Shown: positions 45,917 to 56,483, numbered from the stretch's first letter. The stretch: 64,000 nucleotides of DNA from Sphingobacteriaceae bacterium GW460-11-11-14-LB5 (GCA_002151545.1 CP021237.1:3038001-3102000), one strand, 5' to 3'. Made by a program: numbers and translations. Notes: a model not told the origin generated them from the sequence alone.

Positions 45917-46792
45917 TTACTTTAAAAAACTATCCAAATAACCGAATATTGTTTGCGTTTGCTGCATCAGGCTTACATGCCCCTGCGAAGGGACTATGGC
46001 CAATTGTGATTTGGGCATTGCTCCGAAATCAGCAAATATAGCACCCCCGAGTAATTGATATGTTTTAATCAACTCCATTTTATCCAGTCCGTCATTATCA
46101 CCTGCAATTATTAATACGGGAGAAGTAATCTTCGAGATATTGTTGTCACCCATGTTGTATGGTTCGCCTGCTAAAGCAATCATCTGCTCCAGGAACTTTG
46201 TCCATTTTGTTTTGTCGGGAGCTACCGCATCGTATGCAACGTGCATCGGACTGTTCATAAAAAGTTCAGGTTTCATGCTTTTAAACGCATTATTCACTTC
46301 AGGCATCCAACCAGCACTTTTATAAGTAGAAGAAATGATCACCAATTTCCCTAACCTTTTAGGGCTTTGTATGGCAAACTGGTAAGCTACGCTACCTCCG
46401 AAACTATAACCAATTACATCAGCACTGTCTATTTTAAGGTAATCCATTACCCCTGCCACATCGCTGGCTAAGGTAACATGCGATAATTTCCTATCCGAAA
46501 ACGGGCTGTGTCCATGCCCTTGCAATTCGATAGCAATTACTTTTCTTGTTTTTGACAATTGAGGAATTAATTGGCCCCAATTTGCTTCAATCGTCATAAA
46601 AGCGCCATGCAGTAAAATAACAGGCTTACCCTGGCCATAGGTTTCGTAATAAACTTTGATACCATTCACCGGCACAAAACCACTGCCATTGGGTTTACCT
46701 TGTTGTGCATTTGATTGAGCTACTATCACCATCATAATTGCAATGAGTAGTATTGTTTTAAGAAGATATTGTGTTTTGAATAAATTTTTCAT
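45917..46792 (-). CDS. Secreted alpha/beta hydrolase
   Basis: The 291-aa protein has a signal peptide (residues 1-29, ending SNAQ). The fold is shown by the oxyanion loop LLHGAFMTIEANW, the nucleophile elbow VIGYSFGGSVAY (Ser), the acid in IIAGDNDGLDK and the His in VPSQGHVSLMQ. It is a typical single-domain periplasmic esterase or related hydrolase; the substrate is not identifiable. It stands alone on its strand, with gaps of 185 and 183 bp to its neighbours. Confidence 0.88.
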   Translation of the reverse strand: MKNLFKTQYLLKTILLIAIMMVIVAQSNAQQGKPNGSGFVPVNGIKVYYETYGQGKPVILLHGAFMTIEANWGQLIPQLSKTRKVIAIELQGHGHSPFSDRKLSHVTLASDVAGVMDYLKIDSADVIGYSFGGSVAYQFAIQSPKRLGKLVIISSTYKSAGWMPEVNNAFKSMKPELFMNSPMHVAYDAVAPDKTKWTKFLEQMIALAGEPYNMGDNNISKITSPVLIIAGDNDGLDKMELIKTYQLLGGAIFADFGAMPKSQLAIVPSQGHVSLMQQTQTIFGYLDSFLK

Positions 46793-46975
46793 AACAGTTT
46801 AAATTAGTTTGAAAATCATGAACAATACAAAGATAGCGCTCATTTCAGGATTTGACCGCGGGCAAAAGCGACGACATAGCGGGTGGATTGTGACAAAACA
46901 TCATCATTGTACTGACAAAGAACTGATTAGATTTTAAGTCTTAAAACTTTTATATCTGGCAATGGTTGTATAGGC

Positions 46976-47482
46976 ATGGAGAACATAAACGAGCTGATTA
47001 TTCCGGCAGCCAGACAAGGCGAAGTTGAAGTATTAAGAGAACTTATCCGCAGGGGTGTGGATTTAAACCATCGCGATGAGAAAGGATATACCCCATTAAT
47101 CATTGCCTGTTATAATAAACAACTGGAGGCTGCAAAGTTATTGATAGATGCAGGAGCTGACCTGAATGCTGCTGATACTGGCGGAAACACGGCACTGATG
47201 GGTGTAGCCTTTAAAGGTTACATTGATATTGCCAGTTTACTTATTGAGAGCGGCGCGCTGCTTAACCTCCAGCATGGGAATGGAGGCACCGCACTGATGT
47301 TTGCTGCCATGTTCGGCAGAAATGATGTACTTCAATTACTGTTGAACCATGGTGCTGATCGTTATATGCTTGATGTACGGGGTCAGAGTGCCCTTGATTT
47401 TGCTGCCTTGCAAGGCAATGAAATGGGCATACAGTTATTAGAATCTCAAAATGGGGCAACGCATCTCTCAAAAGCGCCTTAG
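46976..47482 (+). CDS. Ankyrin-repeat protein
   Basis: The 168-aa protein is made of four to five ankyrin repeats (GYTPLIIACYNKQLEAAKLL, GNTALMGVAFKGYIDIASLL, GTALMFAAMFGRNDVLQLLL, GQSALDFAALQGNEMGIQLL), with no other domain, signal or membrane helix. It converges on the catalase gene. Ankyrin proteins beside catalases (as in the AnkB/KatB pair of Pseudomonas) are linked to catalase activity, so a partner role is possible, but the genes here are convergent, not co-transcribed. Confidence 0.93.
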   Translation: MENINELIIPAARQGEVEVLRELIRRGVDLNHRDEKGYTPLIIACYNKQLEAAKLLIDAGADLNAADTGGNTALMGVAFKGYIDIASLLIESGALLNLQHGNGGTALMFAAMFGRNDVLQLLLNHGADRYMLDVRGQSALDFAALQGNEMGIQLLESQNGATHLSKAP

Positions 47483-47582
47483 TAAGTTTTTTTGCTGATA
47501 GTATCTTCTTCTATTACGTTATCGAACTACTAAAAGTAAATAGGAAGAGTTATCCCATCTCTATCTTATCCATATCAAATGA

Positions 47583-47606
47583 AGTGGAGGCTGTTACGCC
47601 TCCACT
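47583..47606. terminator. Hairpin between ankyrin and catalase genes
   Basis: AGTGGAGGC and GCCTCCACT form a perfect 9-bp stem with loop TGTTAC, just after the catalase stop codon. T-runs are weak on both sides, so efficiency is uncertain. Confidence 0.55.
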
Positions 47607-47625
47607 GGTGTATGTTGTACTGATC

Positions 47626-49818
47626 TTATGCAGGTATTTTCCTTGGCTTTTCGCGCTCCCAGAAACGGTGTAGCGCAATAATCTCTACAAAGGTTTTGCT
47701 GAGTTGATCAAGATCTGCAGAAACGATGATACCCTCCCGCAAAACGGTTTCCCTGGAATATTCTGCCGGGAGCTTTTTAAGGAAATAGGTAGATTGCAAT
47801 ACCTGAAGTGCTTCTTCGTCTGCTGCAATTGCTTTGCAATGTTTAAAAGCCTCATTCAAAAAGTGGATGGCATTGGCCTCGGCCTCCAGTGCTGCTACAG
47901 CATTTTTTCCACCTGGAACATAAACCGCATCATATAATACAGATGCTGCTGTCAGGAAACTCTCGTCTACTTTAATCTTTTTATCTCCTTTTGAAGTGAT
48001 CTCCCCAAGTTTTGGCGCAATAATGTGCACCACCGCACCATTGGCAATGAGTAAATCCTTAACTCCAGACAGGGATTTTTCATCCACACCATCTGCAGCA
48101 AGTATGGCAATCTTTCTGGTGCTAATGGTATCCTTAATCGTTTCTGCCATACTCAAAGGAGCCGATTTGGAAAGGCTTCCTTTAGGATTTAAAGAGGCAT
48201 AGTCCGCAGGATCGCCATCAGCTGGTATACTATTGTTCAGTTCGTCCAGCGGGATCTTTGGAATATCCAGACCAAGCGCATAAGCAACAGCTGTAGCCAG
48301 TCCTTTATCAATTTGAACGAGTACCGCAAGCATACGCTCACGAATCTCGGTGGTTTTTACCTTTCCAAGCTCAAAACTCAGCGCATCAATAATGTGGTTC
48401 TTTTCCGGTTCGCTCTGCGAGTTGAAGAACAAGCGTGCCTGCGAAAAGTGATCAAAAAAACTTCTGCTCCTTGCCCTGATCTTTTTAGCATCAATACGTT
48501 CGTTATGGCTTACAAATCCCCCTTCAGCAGCTTTTACCTGTTGGGGATCGTTGGCTGCAATAGCGTTAGGTCCATAACTGGTTTTACCTCTATTGATCGT
48601 CTGGCGCATATAACCATCGCGCTGGTTATTGTTTACCGGCACTACTGGTCTGTTAATGGGAATTTCGTGAAAATTCGGGCCGCCCAAACGGATCAGCTGG
48701 GTATCGGTATAAGAAAAGAGTCTTCCCTGCAATAGCGGATCATTGGTAAAATCAATCCCCGGAACCACATGGCCAACGTGAAAAGCCACCTGTTCGGTTT
48801 CGGCAAAAAAGTTATCAGGATTTCTGTTCAATGTCATCTTACCAATACGCTGTACGGGTACAAGTTCCTCGGGAATCAGTTTGGTAGGATCCAAAAGATC
48901 GAAATCAAATTTAAACTCATCTTCTTCTGCTACGATCTGTACGCCCAGCTCCCACTCCGGAAAAGCACCAGCCTCAATGGCATCCCAAAGATCCCGGCGA
49001 TGAAAATCAGGATCCTTACCGGAGATATTCTGGGCCTCGTCCCAAGCAACGGAATGTACGCCCAAAAGCGGTTTCCAGTGAAACTTCACAAAATTAGATA
49101 CGCCACTGGCATTAACAAACCTGAAAGTATGAACCCCAAAGCCTTCCATCATCCGGTAACTCCTCGGAAGTGCCCGGTCGCTCATCGCCCACATGATCAT
49201 GTGCGAAGATTCAGGCATTTGAGAAATAAAGTCCCAAAAAGTATCGTGTGCTGAGGCGGCCTGGGGCATTTCATTATCGGGCTCGGGTTTTACCGCATGT
49301 ACCAGATCAGGAAACTTGATTGCGTCCTGGATAAAAAACACAGGCATGTTATTTCCTACAAGATCGAAATTTCCCTCCTGTGTATAAAATTTCACTGCAA
49401 AACCACGAACATCACGCGCCAGGTCAGTTGAGCCGCGCGAACCGGCAACGGTTGAAAACCTAACAAAGACCGGTGTTTCAACTTCAGGATCAAGCAGAAA
49501 TGCAGCTTTGGTTAGTTCCGACATATCTTTATACACCTTGAATACACCATGGGCTGCCGATCCCCTTGCATGCACAATACGTTCCGGAATGCGCTCATGA
49601 TCAAAGTGAGTGATTTTTTCACGCAGGATAAAATCCTCCAATAAAGTTGCTCCTCTTTCTCCTGCTTTTAATGAATTCTGGTCATCATTGATCCGAAGAC
49701 CATGATTGGTGGTCAGCAATTCGCCAGTGGAATCCGCAACAAAAGATTCCAATTTAACGGTTTTATCATTTTCCTGACGAGCAGGTGCATTTTTCTTTTC
49801 AGATGTTTTCTTAGCCAT
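47626..49818 (-). CDS. katE: Large-subunit catalase (KatE/HPII type)
   Basis: The 730-aa protein is a clade-2 heme catalase. The distal His is in RIVHARGSAAHG, the Asn region in LVGNNMPVFFIQD, and the proximal Tyr in RLFSYTDTQ. A C-terminal DJ-1/PfpI-like domain covers about residues 575-725 (KIAILAADGVDEKSL, YVPGGKNAV, CKAIAADEEALQVL) and lacks the usual nucleophile elbow Cys, as in HPII. The N-terminus is charged and has no signal peptide. It converts hydrogen peroxide to water and oxygen in the cytosol. Monocistronic, with a 206-bp shared upstream region to the RteC-like gene. Confidence 0.96.
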   Translation of the reverse strand: MAKKTSEKKNAPARQENDKTVKLESFVADSTGELLTTNHGLRINDDQNSLKAGERGATLLEDFILREKITHFDHERIPERIVHARGSAAHGVFKVYKDMSELTKAAFLLDPEVETPVFVRFSTVAGSRGSTDLARDVRGFAVKFYTQEGNFDLVGNNMPVFFIQDAIKFPDLVHAVKPEPDNEMPQAASAHDTFWDFISQMPESSHMIMWAMSDRALPRSYRMMEGFGVHTFRFVNASGVSNFVKFHWKPLLGVHSVAWDEAQNISGKDPDFHRRDLWDAIEAGAFPEWELGVQIVAEEDEFKFDFDLLDPTKLIPEELVPVQRIGKMTLNRNPDNFFAETEQVAFHVGHVVPGIDFTNDPLLQGRLFSYTDTQLIRLGGPNFHEIPINRPVVPVNNNQRDGYMRQTINRGKTSYGPNAIAANDPQQVKAAEGGFVSHNERIDAKKIRARSRSFFDHFSQARLFFNSQSEPEKNHIIDALSFELGKVKTTEIRERMLAVLVQIDKGLATAVAYALGLDIPKIPLDELNNSIPADGDPADYASLNPKGSLSKSAPLSMAETIKDTISTRKIAILAADGVDEKSLSGVKDLLIANGAVVHIIAPKLGEITSKGDKKIKVDESFLTAASVLYDAVYVPGGKNAVAALEAEANAIHFLNEAFKHCKAIAADEEALQVLQSTYFLKKLPAEYSRETVLREGIIVSADLDQLSKTFVEIIALHRFWEREKPRKIPA

Positions 49819-50024
49819 AATACCTTACATTATGCCTATACAACCCAATATGCTGAACAATAGTTTTGTTTATCTGATACTAAAAAAAGGAAAACACAAA
49901 AAGCGGCACTAATTAAAAAACACCCGCTAAAATTAAGTTTCACCACGTTAACGGTTCGTCTTACCACGCCAACACAAAAAAGTGAAAATAAAAACCCTAG
50001 AATTAAGCAATTGGCTACTAAGCA

Positions 50025-51053
50025 ATGGTATATGAACTTGTAAACTTCAGGGAAATAATTTTAGATGCCCTTAGGGCAGGAACAGTATATCAGCGTCCGC
50101 ACAAGGAACTGCAAGACGAAATCGTAAAGGAAAGTAAACGAATATTCAATGCCATTCAGCACCACATCACACAAATAGCCCCTGACAGATCAAAGGCATA
50201 TCTAACACAACATCAAAAAGGCTTGATTCAGTTAATGGAGGAGCTGGAAACCATGATGCATGATTCGCCTGATGCCAGTCATGAAAACAAAACGGAAGAA
50301 ATTAATAGCCTAATCAATCTGCTCAACCAGATGGTTTTGGATCTTCAGCATTATTTCCCATATTATTTTGATTATCACAGTCCTGTTCCACTTATTTACC
50401 AAAAGCAAGTATTATTAAATATTGCAGAAAATTCTACCCAGATCTTTACAAACCTTGAAGAGCTGCATGCCGATTTGGAAGCCATCGAAGTTTTTACGCA
50501 TATCTTTGAGCACTTAAATAGTGCTGCAGGCCGTTTCACTTTCGAACAGGCCGGATATCTGCGTGATTTTTTCGAATCACTTCAAATCGCATTAAAGAAA
50601 TTTGTGCCCCCTTTAGAAATGCCGGGAATTATCCTACTGCTCAGCGCCTTAAATTTCAATCATCCATCTTTTTATCATTCCTGCTGCAGCCATTTTAATC
50701 ATGAACTTCAAAAGTGCGAAAACATTAGCGAGCAATATAGATTACTCCATTTCTTTAAAAAGCTAATCGGGCAGGTTTTTAAAACCATAAGCCTACCATA
50801 CAGCAGGAATTTGCCCGATATTGATGAATCACTGCTGAGGTATATTGAAAGCGAGATCAGCTACCTCAAATCAATTGATACCATCGCCGAAGACCTGAGT
50901 GCTGGTGGTATTTTAGACAGCAGTTTTAAAGTAAGCTTTACCGTAAGACAACTCGCGATCTTTATTCACTTACAAGTGGAGGCCGGCATTATCACAACTC
51001 AAAGCCCCAAGGCATTACATCAATACATTACGAAAAATTACACAATTCATTAA
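50025..51053 (+). CDS. RteC-like protein, 342 aa, 3' end at a probable deletion joint
   Basis: The largely helical cytosolic protein has a C-terminal part (SFKVSFTVRQLAIFIHL, then IITTQSPKALHQYI) that resembles RteC-type proteins of Bacteroidota conjugative elements. The match is by pattern only. Its stop TAA (51051) lies inside sequence that in another frame encodes the start of the mature PorP/SprF domain (HNSLSVNPAYAG). The last few residues may therefore come from the neighbour, and the natural end may have been lost. No other conjugation or mobilisation gene is nearby. Confidence 0.6.
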   Translation: MVYELVNFREIILDALRAGTVYQRPHKELQDEIVKESKRIFNAIQHHITQIAPDRSKAYLTQHQKGLIQLMEELETMMHDSPDASHENKTEEINSLINLLNQMVLDLQHYFPYYFDYHSPVPLIYQKQVLLNIAENSTQIFTNLEELHADLEAIEVFTHIFEHLNSAAGRFTFEQAGYLRDFFESLQIALKKFVPPLEMPGIILLLSALNFNHPSFYHSCCSHFNHELQKCENISEQYRLLHFFKKLIGQVFKTISLPYSRNLPDIDESLLRYIESEISYLKSIDTIAEDLSAGGILDSSFKVSFTVRQLAIFIHLQVEAGIITTQSPKALHQYITKNYTIH

Positions 51054-51949
51054 GTGTTAACCCGGCCTATGCAGGCTATAAGGAAGAATTCTTTGCTCAG
51101 CTTGCATTACGTACACAGTGGACAGGATTAAGTGGCGCCCCCCAAACGGGGCAAATTTCTTTGGATGGCGTTACAGAAAGTTTTAAAAAGAACATTGGTG
51201 TGGGTTTACAGGTTACGGCAGATAAGTTGGGCGCGCAGAGGGCAAACTCAATTTACCTCAATTATGCCTACAGGATACGTTTAGATAGAGACGATACCCA
51301 ACGTTTGAGTTTCGGTTTAGCTGCAGGTGTTACCAATTATGTTATTGATGGCGCCTCCTTGCATCCTGTTGAGCAAGACGATGTTACAATACCTACCGGA
51401 ACCGTAAGCAGTTATGTGCCCGATGCGCGCTTTGGCGTTTATTACAGTTCGCCAAACTATTATATCGGGGCGTCGATCATGGATATGTTTTCCGGCGACC
51501 AGTCAAATGATATTTTCAAATGGGATACCGCTACACAACAAAACATCAAGCGCAAACGCCATTATTATTTTATTACCGGCACCCTTTTCGAATTATCACG
51601 GGATGTAAAGTTAAGGCCAAGTTTACTTTGGAAAGAAGATTTTAAAGGGCCAAGCAGCCTGGATCTTAATGCCATGTTCGTATTCGGAGATAAACTTTGG
51701 GTGGGTGCAGGATACCGCACAGGCATAAACATATGGGATAAAACGTACAGAAACGGGCAAAATTTAAGCGATGCCAATTCCATTTCGGGCATTGCCCAGT
51801 TTTATGTTACAGACCGGCTGAGGTTAGGTTATTCTTATGATTATACCATTAATGGCCTCAGCAATGTGCAGAGCGGTTCTCACGAAATATCGATCGGGCT
51901 TACCTTCCCACACCGGTCTGAGCGCTTACTGAGTCCACGTTTTTTCTAA
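51038..51949 (+). pseudogene. PorP/SprF-family outer-membrane protein, 5'-truncated
   Basis: The frame encodes the mature part of a PorP/SprF protein: SLSVNPAYAGYKEEFF, LRTQWTGLSGAPQTG, then a beta-barrel to LTFPHRSERLLSPRFF. The signal peptide and the usual first 20-40 residues are missing. Upstream in this frame there is no ATG, only sequence of the RteC-like gene. A TTG at 51161 would start inside the barrel. Without a signal peptide the product could not reach the outer membrane. Members normally follow a type IX-secreted adhesin and precede an OmpA protein; here only the OmpA gene remains. Confidence 0.7.
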
Positions 51950-51976
51950 TTCAATTACCATCTAGATTAATCCATT

Positions 51977-53926
51977 ATGAATATTAAATATTTGCTGTAC
52001 CTTTTAATAACCATCAGCTTTTATAACATCAGTTATGGTCAGGAACAGTTATCCTTTAGAGATCGGGCTAAACAAAAATATGAAAACTATGATTACGCCC
52101 AGGCTATCCCCATGTACCTTAAACTTGTAGATGTAAAAGATCCCCAGATAGGTGATGTAGAAAAGTTAGCTTACAGTTATTACAAGATAAACGATTACGA
52201 GGCTGCAGAAAACTGGTTTTCGCGCCTCATCGCCTATCCGGAAAGCAAAGCCGAACATCTGTTAACATATGGTTCGGTACTGAAATCAAACCTCCGTTAT
52301 ATCGAGGCTAAAAAAGTTTTCGAAACCTATGCCTCCAAAACCGGCGACACCAAAAAAGTAGCTAACGACTTATTGGGCTGCGATTCTGCACAGCTTTGGC
52401 TGGCTAAACCTACGGCTCATTTAATGCATAACGAATCTGCGGTCAATACATCGCTTTCCGAATTTGGTGTATTTCCATTTGCCTATACCGTATTTTATAC
52501 CGGAGAGCCGGATGCAGGCGTTTTTAAAAGTGTATATGGCCGGACTGGAAATCCTTTTTTACGGATTTATACTGCAGATAGAACAGCCAGTGGCACTTTA
52601 AGTTTCCCCCTTGTCGACAAATCGGTTTACAATGATGCCGATTACCATGTAGGCCCCGTAATCAGTAATAAAGCAGGCAATATGCTTTTTGTTTCCCGAA
52701 CATACGTTGGAAAAAAGGATGCAGAAATAGAATTAAAGGGGAAAACAAAGTTTAGAACAAATAATATCGAACTCTATATCTACACGGCAAATAACGGCAA
52801 TTGGACAGCACAACCGTTCCTTTATAATAATGTAAAACAATATTCATTGGGCCATGCCTGTTTAAGCAAAGATGAGCAGACACTTTATTTCACTTCCGAT
52901 ATGCCGGGAAGTGTTGGGGGAACGGATATCTGGTTTAGTACCCTGCTAAGTGATAACACCTGGAGTAAACCACAAAATGCCGGCAGGGCAATCAATTCCG
53001 AAGGAAACGAAATGTTTCCTGAAATGGGAGCAGATAGTACACTTTATTTCTCGAGCGATGGTTTACCAGGCATGGGTGGCTTGGATGTTTTCGGCGCAAA
53101 AGGAAGTAGGGACAACTGGACAAAACCATTTAATCTACGTTATCCGATCAATTCGGCAGCTGATGATTTTGCCTTTGTAAACATGAGCCTGCCAACTGCT
53201 GATCTGGGAATCGGATATTTATCCTCGAATAGAAAAGGCGGAAAAGGTGGCGACGATATTTACAGCTTCCTGATTGAAAAACCAAAGATTATACTGGCCT
53301 TGAAAGGCAAAACTTTCGACAAGAGCACAGGCGCCTTGCTCCCGCTCACCAATATCACACTGATGGCGGGCGACCGCAGGGTAGTTGGTAAACAGCTAAC
53401 CGCTGATTCTGCCAAATACTTTTTTGAACTCAGCAAGAATACAGATTATATGGTACTCGGTCAAAAAGTTAAATACTATAGTGATTCTGCAAGGCTAAGC
53501 ACTGTCGGTCTTACCAAATCTGATACCCTGGAAGTTAATTTATACCTGAAACCACTCTTTGTAGTGGGCACAAAAATAGAAATCAAGAATATCCATTATA
53601 ATTTTGATAAATACAATATCAGGCCTGATGCCGCCAAAATACTCGACGAAACCGTCCGCATCATGAGGGATAATCCCACGCTCGAAATTGAAATGGGATC
53701 GCATACAGATAGCAGAGGTTCTGACAGTTACAACATAGTCCTTTCACAGCGCAGGGCACAATCAGCCGTTAATTACCTGGTGAGCCGCGGCATTGCCCGT
53801 AGCCGGATGAAAGCGAAAGGTTATGGCGAAACGCAGTTACTTAACCGCTGTAAAAACGGCGTGGCCTGCTCAATTGCCGAACACCAGGCCAACAGGAGAA
53901 CTGAGTTTAAGATTGTGAAATATTAA
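51977..53926 (+). CDS. OmpA-family protein with TPR and PD40 repeats (type IX locus type)
   Basis: The 649-aa protein has a signal peptide (residues 1-21), TPR-like helices (about 25-140) and PD40/WD40-like repeats (about 297-430; LYFTSDMPGSVGGTDIW, LYFSSDGLPGMGGLDVF, GYLSSNRKGGKGGDDIY). A carboxypeptidase-regulatory-like segment and an OmpA peptidoglycan-binding domain (about 535-645; YNFDKYNIRPDA, GSHTDSRGSD) follow. This matches PorE-like partners of PorP/SprF. It begins 27 bp after the truncated PorP gene and appears intact. It would anchor an outer-membrane complex to peptidoglycan. Confidence 0.9.
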   Translation: MNIKYLLYLLITISFYNISYGQEQLSFRDRAKQKYENYDYAQAIPMYLKLVDVKDPQIGDVEKLAYSYYKINDYEAAENWFSRLIAYPESKAEHLLTYGSVLKSNLRYIEAKKVFETYASKTGDTKKVANDLLGCDSAQLWLAKPTAHLMHNESAVNTSLSEFGVFPFAYTVFYTGEPDAGVFKSVYGRTGNPFLRIYTADRTASGTLSFPLVDKSVYNDADYHVGPVISNKAGNMLFVSRTYVGKKDAEIELKGKTKFRTNNIELYIYTANNGNWTAQPFLYNNVKQYSLGHACLSKDEQTLYFTSDMPGSVGGTDIWFSTLLSDNTWSKPQNAGRAINSEGNEMFPEMGADSTLYFSSDGLPGMGGLDVFGAKGSRDNWTKPFNLRYPINSAADDFAFVNMSLPTADLGIGYLSSNRKGGKGGDDIYSFLIEKPKIILALKGKTFDKSTGALLPLTNITLMAGDRRVVGKQLTADSAKYFFELSKNTDYMVLGQKVKYYSDSARLSTVGLTKSDTLEVNLYLKPLFVVGTKIEIKNIHYNFDKYNIRPDAAKILDETVRIMRDNPTLEIEMGSHTDSRGSDSYNIVLSQRRAQSAVNYLVSRGIARSRMKAKGYGETQLLNRCKNGVACSIAEHQANRRTEFKIVKY

Positions 53927-54650
53927 TCACTAAACCATTATGGACTGAAAGTCCACAGATTTAATAACGAATGAAATTTATTATTAAAAAAGCCACAGAT
54001 TCGCAGATTGCATCTAATCTGTGGCAAAAAATAAAAATTTGCAGCAAAGAAATCTTGCACTAAACTGCATCGTTTCAACTAAAGGATGAGACCATTAAAT
54101 CCGCGCTGGGCTGGCCAAAAACCAGCCCATTTTTTGTGATAAAAACTTACAGATTTCTTAATCAAACTTGCTGCTGTAAGGATATGCCTTATTATAAAGT
54201 TTGGTGACCTATTCGCCCTTGAAAATAACAACTTTATTTCCTGATGTTAAAGGTGGACTGCGCTAAAATTTAAACTGCCCTGGCCCGATAGGGGCCTGAA
54301 AAAGCTGGCGGTACGCTTTCTAAAATAACAGAGTCATCTTTTGCCCATCCACATTCCATTTAGCCTGCAATCGCGACCAACAGTAACCAAAATCGTACTG
54401 AAGATGGGATCCTTTTGTAAAAATCATCCAATCTCCACTACTGCAAACGCCTACGATCAAACGTTTGCGCAGTCTTTTTTCTTTTACATCAATGTAATAA
54501 TGAATACATTGTATTGAGGTTTTACACAGACTTTCATCCAGCTGTGTTAGGATTTAAACTGGCTAACTAAATATTACAAAACGAATGATCACCATAATCC
54601 ATTGCTGGAATATGGCTCACTATAACCAAATATTTACCAAAACCTAAAAA
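53927..54650. other. Intergenic region, 724 bp
   Basis: It contains the hairpin terminator after the OmpA gene. The rest, up to the M60-like gene, has no ORF with coding character. It may include degenerate remnants, but nothing could be recognised. Confidence 0.45.
53992..54024 (+). terminator. Hairpin after the OmpA-family gene
   Basis: GCCACAGATT and AATCTGTGGC form a 10-bp stem around a 13-base loop, preceded and followed by A-runs. It lies 66 bp after the stop codon. The long loop and A-rich rather than T-rich tail make it a weaker terminator candidate. Confidence 0.5.
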
Positions 54651-56474
54651 ATGAAAAAGAAACTATTACTCTTAACCGTTTCGGCTATTGTAGGGCTCAC
54701 AGCCTGTAAAAAAGCAGCCGTATTACAAGATGAAGTTGTAAACACTAAAAAAACCATGAGTGGTGTCAGTGTACAATCCCTCACGCAAACCAATGTTTTT
54801 AATGTTACCGAAAAAATTAATGCATCAATTGAAAGAGATCGTTTAAAAAATGGATACTATTTAACCGATTTTACAGCAACCGGCTTATACATGGCTCCAG
54901 GTGCTACTTTAGATATCACTGTAGAGCAAACCGCAGGAACCCGTTTGCCTAAATTATTAATTGGCACCTACTCGCGGTATGGCACCTGGAATACCCAGCC
55001 CACCGTTGTACAGTTAACCGCAGGCACCAATACCATTAGTAATGCTGTTGGCGGCTTATTGTGGATCAGGTACACCAACTCGACCACCGGATCAACCGCT
55101 AAGTTAACTTTCAATAGCGGCTATACCTATGCGCCCTATTACAAACTTGGTGTGACTACAAATTCAGACTGGATTAACCAATTACAAACCTACACCACGC
55201 CCGATGTTGTTTTAGAAGGCACCAATTGTTTTATCGTCGTATCACGAACTAAAGCCATACAGTACCAGGCAGAAGATCAGAGCGCTATATTGAATAAAAT
55301 TACACAGGTTATTGCGCTGGAAGATGATTTGAATGGCTTAGACAACTCATTACCTGCCCATGCTAAAAATGTGCATACTTATCTTTTAACACAGCATGAA
55401 GATCCGGCCTATTATTTTTTCGCTTACGATTACCGCACGGCTTATATTACTTCAGATGTGAATGCCATTTTAACTTTAAGCGCAGTAGGTACCAATGGCT
55501 GGGGCTTATGGCACGAACTGGGTCACCAGCACCAAATGATGTGGCGTTGGGGCGCTTTGGGTGAGGTTACGGTAAATCTTTACAGTTTATATGTGCAACG
55601 CACACTTACACCATCTATCAACAGGCTCGTAAATGATGGGGTGTGGCCAAAAGCTTTTACCTATTTAGGAAAACCTGCCGGAACCAAAGATTATAACGGA
55701 TCAGCAAGTTATGCCAATCCTTTAACCGATCTGTTCATCAGGCTTTGCATGTTCCAGCAATTAACCCTGGCTTATGGCGATAACTTTTACAGAACCCTCG
55801 CCAAAAACATGCGTGTTGAAAATCCAACCCTAGCTAATGACGATGCCAGGTTGCGTTATTTCATGCTAAAAGCTTGCAGTATATCGGGCAAAAACTTAAG
55901 TAACTTCTTCCAGAAATGGGGATTGAATTTATCGACTCCGGCAGCTACTACCCAAATATATGCTGATATGGCCGCTTTGGGTTTACCTGCACCAAGCACC
56001 GATCCTTCTACCCTGCAAGACAACGTTGCACCTTTAACCGAATTAAGTAAAACCGGGTGGAGCATCAATTCTTTCAGCTCTGAAGAAACCAGTGGCGAGG
56101 GTGCTATTAATGGCAGGGCTGCCACTTTAATTGATGGAAGTTACAGTACATTCTGGCACTCACGCTGGACTACTTCTCCAACAAGTTATCCGCATCAGGT
56201 GGTTATCGATCTGGGTTCTTCAAAATCGGCAAACGGATTAAGTTTAGTGCAAAGAAGCGGCTTGAGCCGGGCGATTAAAAACTTTCAGGTGTTAACCAGT
56301 ACCGATAATATCACTTTCACATCGGTAAATAATTATGTAGCTCAAAATGTTGCCGGCGCACAATATTTTGCATTTGGCAGTACCAAAACCTTAAGGTACC
56401 TTAAAGTAATTGCCACCTCTGCGCAAGACGGATTGCAGTTTGCATCGCTGGCAGAGTTAGGTTTATACAACTAA
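54651..56474 (+). CDS. M60-like (enhancin-type) metallopeptidase lipoprotein with F5/8 type C domain
   Basis: The 607-aa protein has a lipobox (LTAC, Cys19), an N-terminal beta domain, the zinc motif HELGHQHQ near residue 287 followed by a Glu-containing stretch (GALGEVTVNLYSLY), and a C-terminal F5/8 type C carbohydrate-binding domain (about 460-605; GSYSTFWHSRW, VVIDLGSSKSANG). The peptidase part resembles M60/enhancin enzymes, which cut mucin-type glycoproteins. Its surface anchoring and its neighbours (second metallopeptidase, SusC/SusD) suggest use of glycoprotein. Substrate is inferred. Confidence 0.88.
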   Translation: MKKKLLLLTVSAIVGLTACKKAAVLQDEVVNTKKTMSGVSVQSLTQTNVFNVTEKINASIERDRLKNGYYLTDFTATGLYMAPGATLDITVEQTAGTRLPKLLIGTYSRYGTWNTQPTVVQLTAGTNTISNAVGGLLWIRYTNSTTGSTAKLTFNSGYTYAPYYKLGVTTNSDWINQLQTYTTPDVVLEGTNCFIVVSRTKAIQYQAEDQSAILNKITQVIALEDDLNGLDNSLPAHAKNVHTYLLTQHEDPAYYFFAYDYRTAYITSDVNAILTLSAVGTNGWGLWHELGHQHQMMWRWGALGEVTVNLYSLYVQRTLTPSINRLVNDGVWPKAFTYLGKPAGTKDYNGSASYANPLTDLFIRLCMFQQLTLAYGDNFYRTLAKNMRVENPTLANDDARLRYFMLKACSISGKNLSNFFQKWGLNLSTPAATTQIYADMAALGLPAPSTDPSTLQDNVAPLTELSKTGWSINSFSSEETSGEGAINGRAATLIDGSYSTFWHSRWTTSPTSYPHQVVIDLGSSKSANGLSLVQRSGLSRAIKNFQVLTSTDNITFTSVNNYVAQNVAGAQYFAFGSTKTLRYLKVIATSAQDGLQFASLAELGLYN

Positions 56475-56483
56475 GCACTTAAC

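Noticed and set aside
48313..49254. Plus-strand ORFs of 140 and 161 codons
   Set aside because: They are antisense to the highly conserved catalase core.
50025..51053. RteC-like gene as proof of an integrated conjugative transposon
   Set aside because: No integrase, relaxase or tra genes are nearby, and the resemblance is weak; it is kept only as a gene call.
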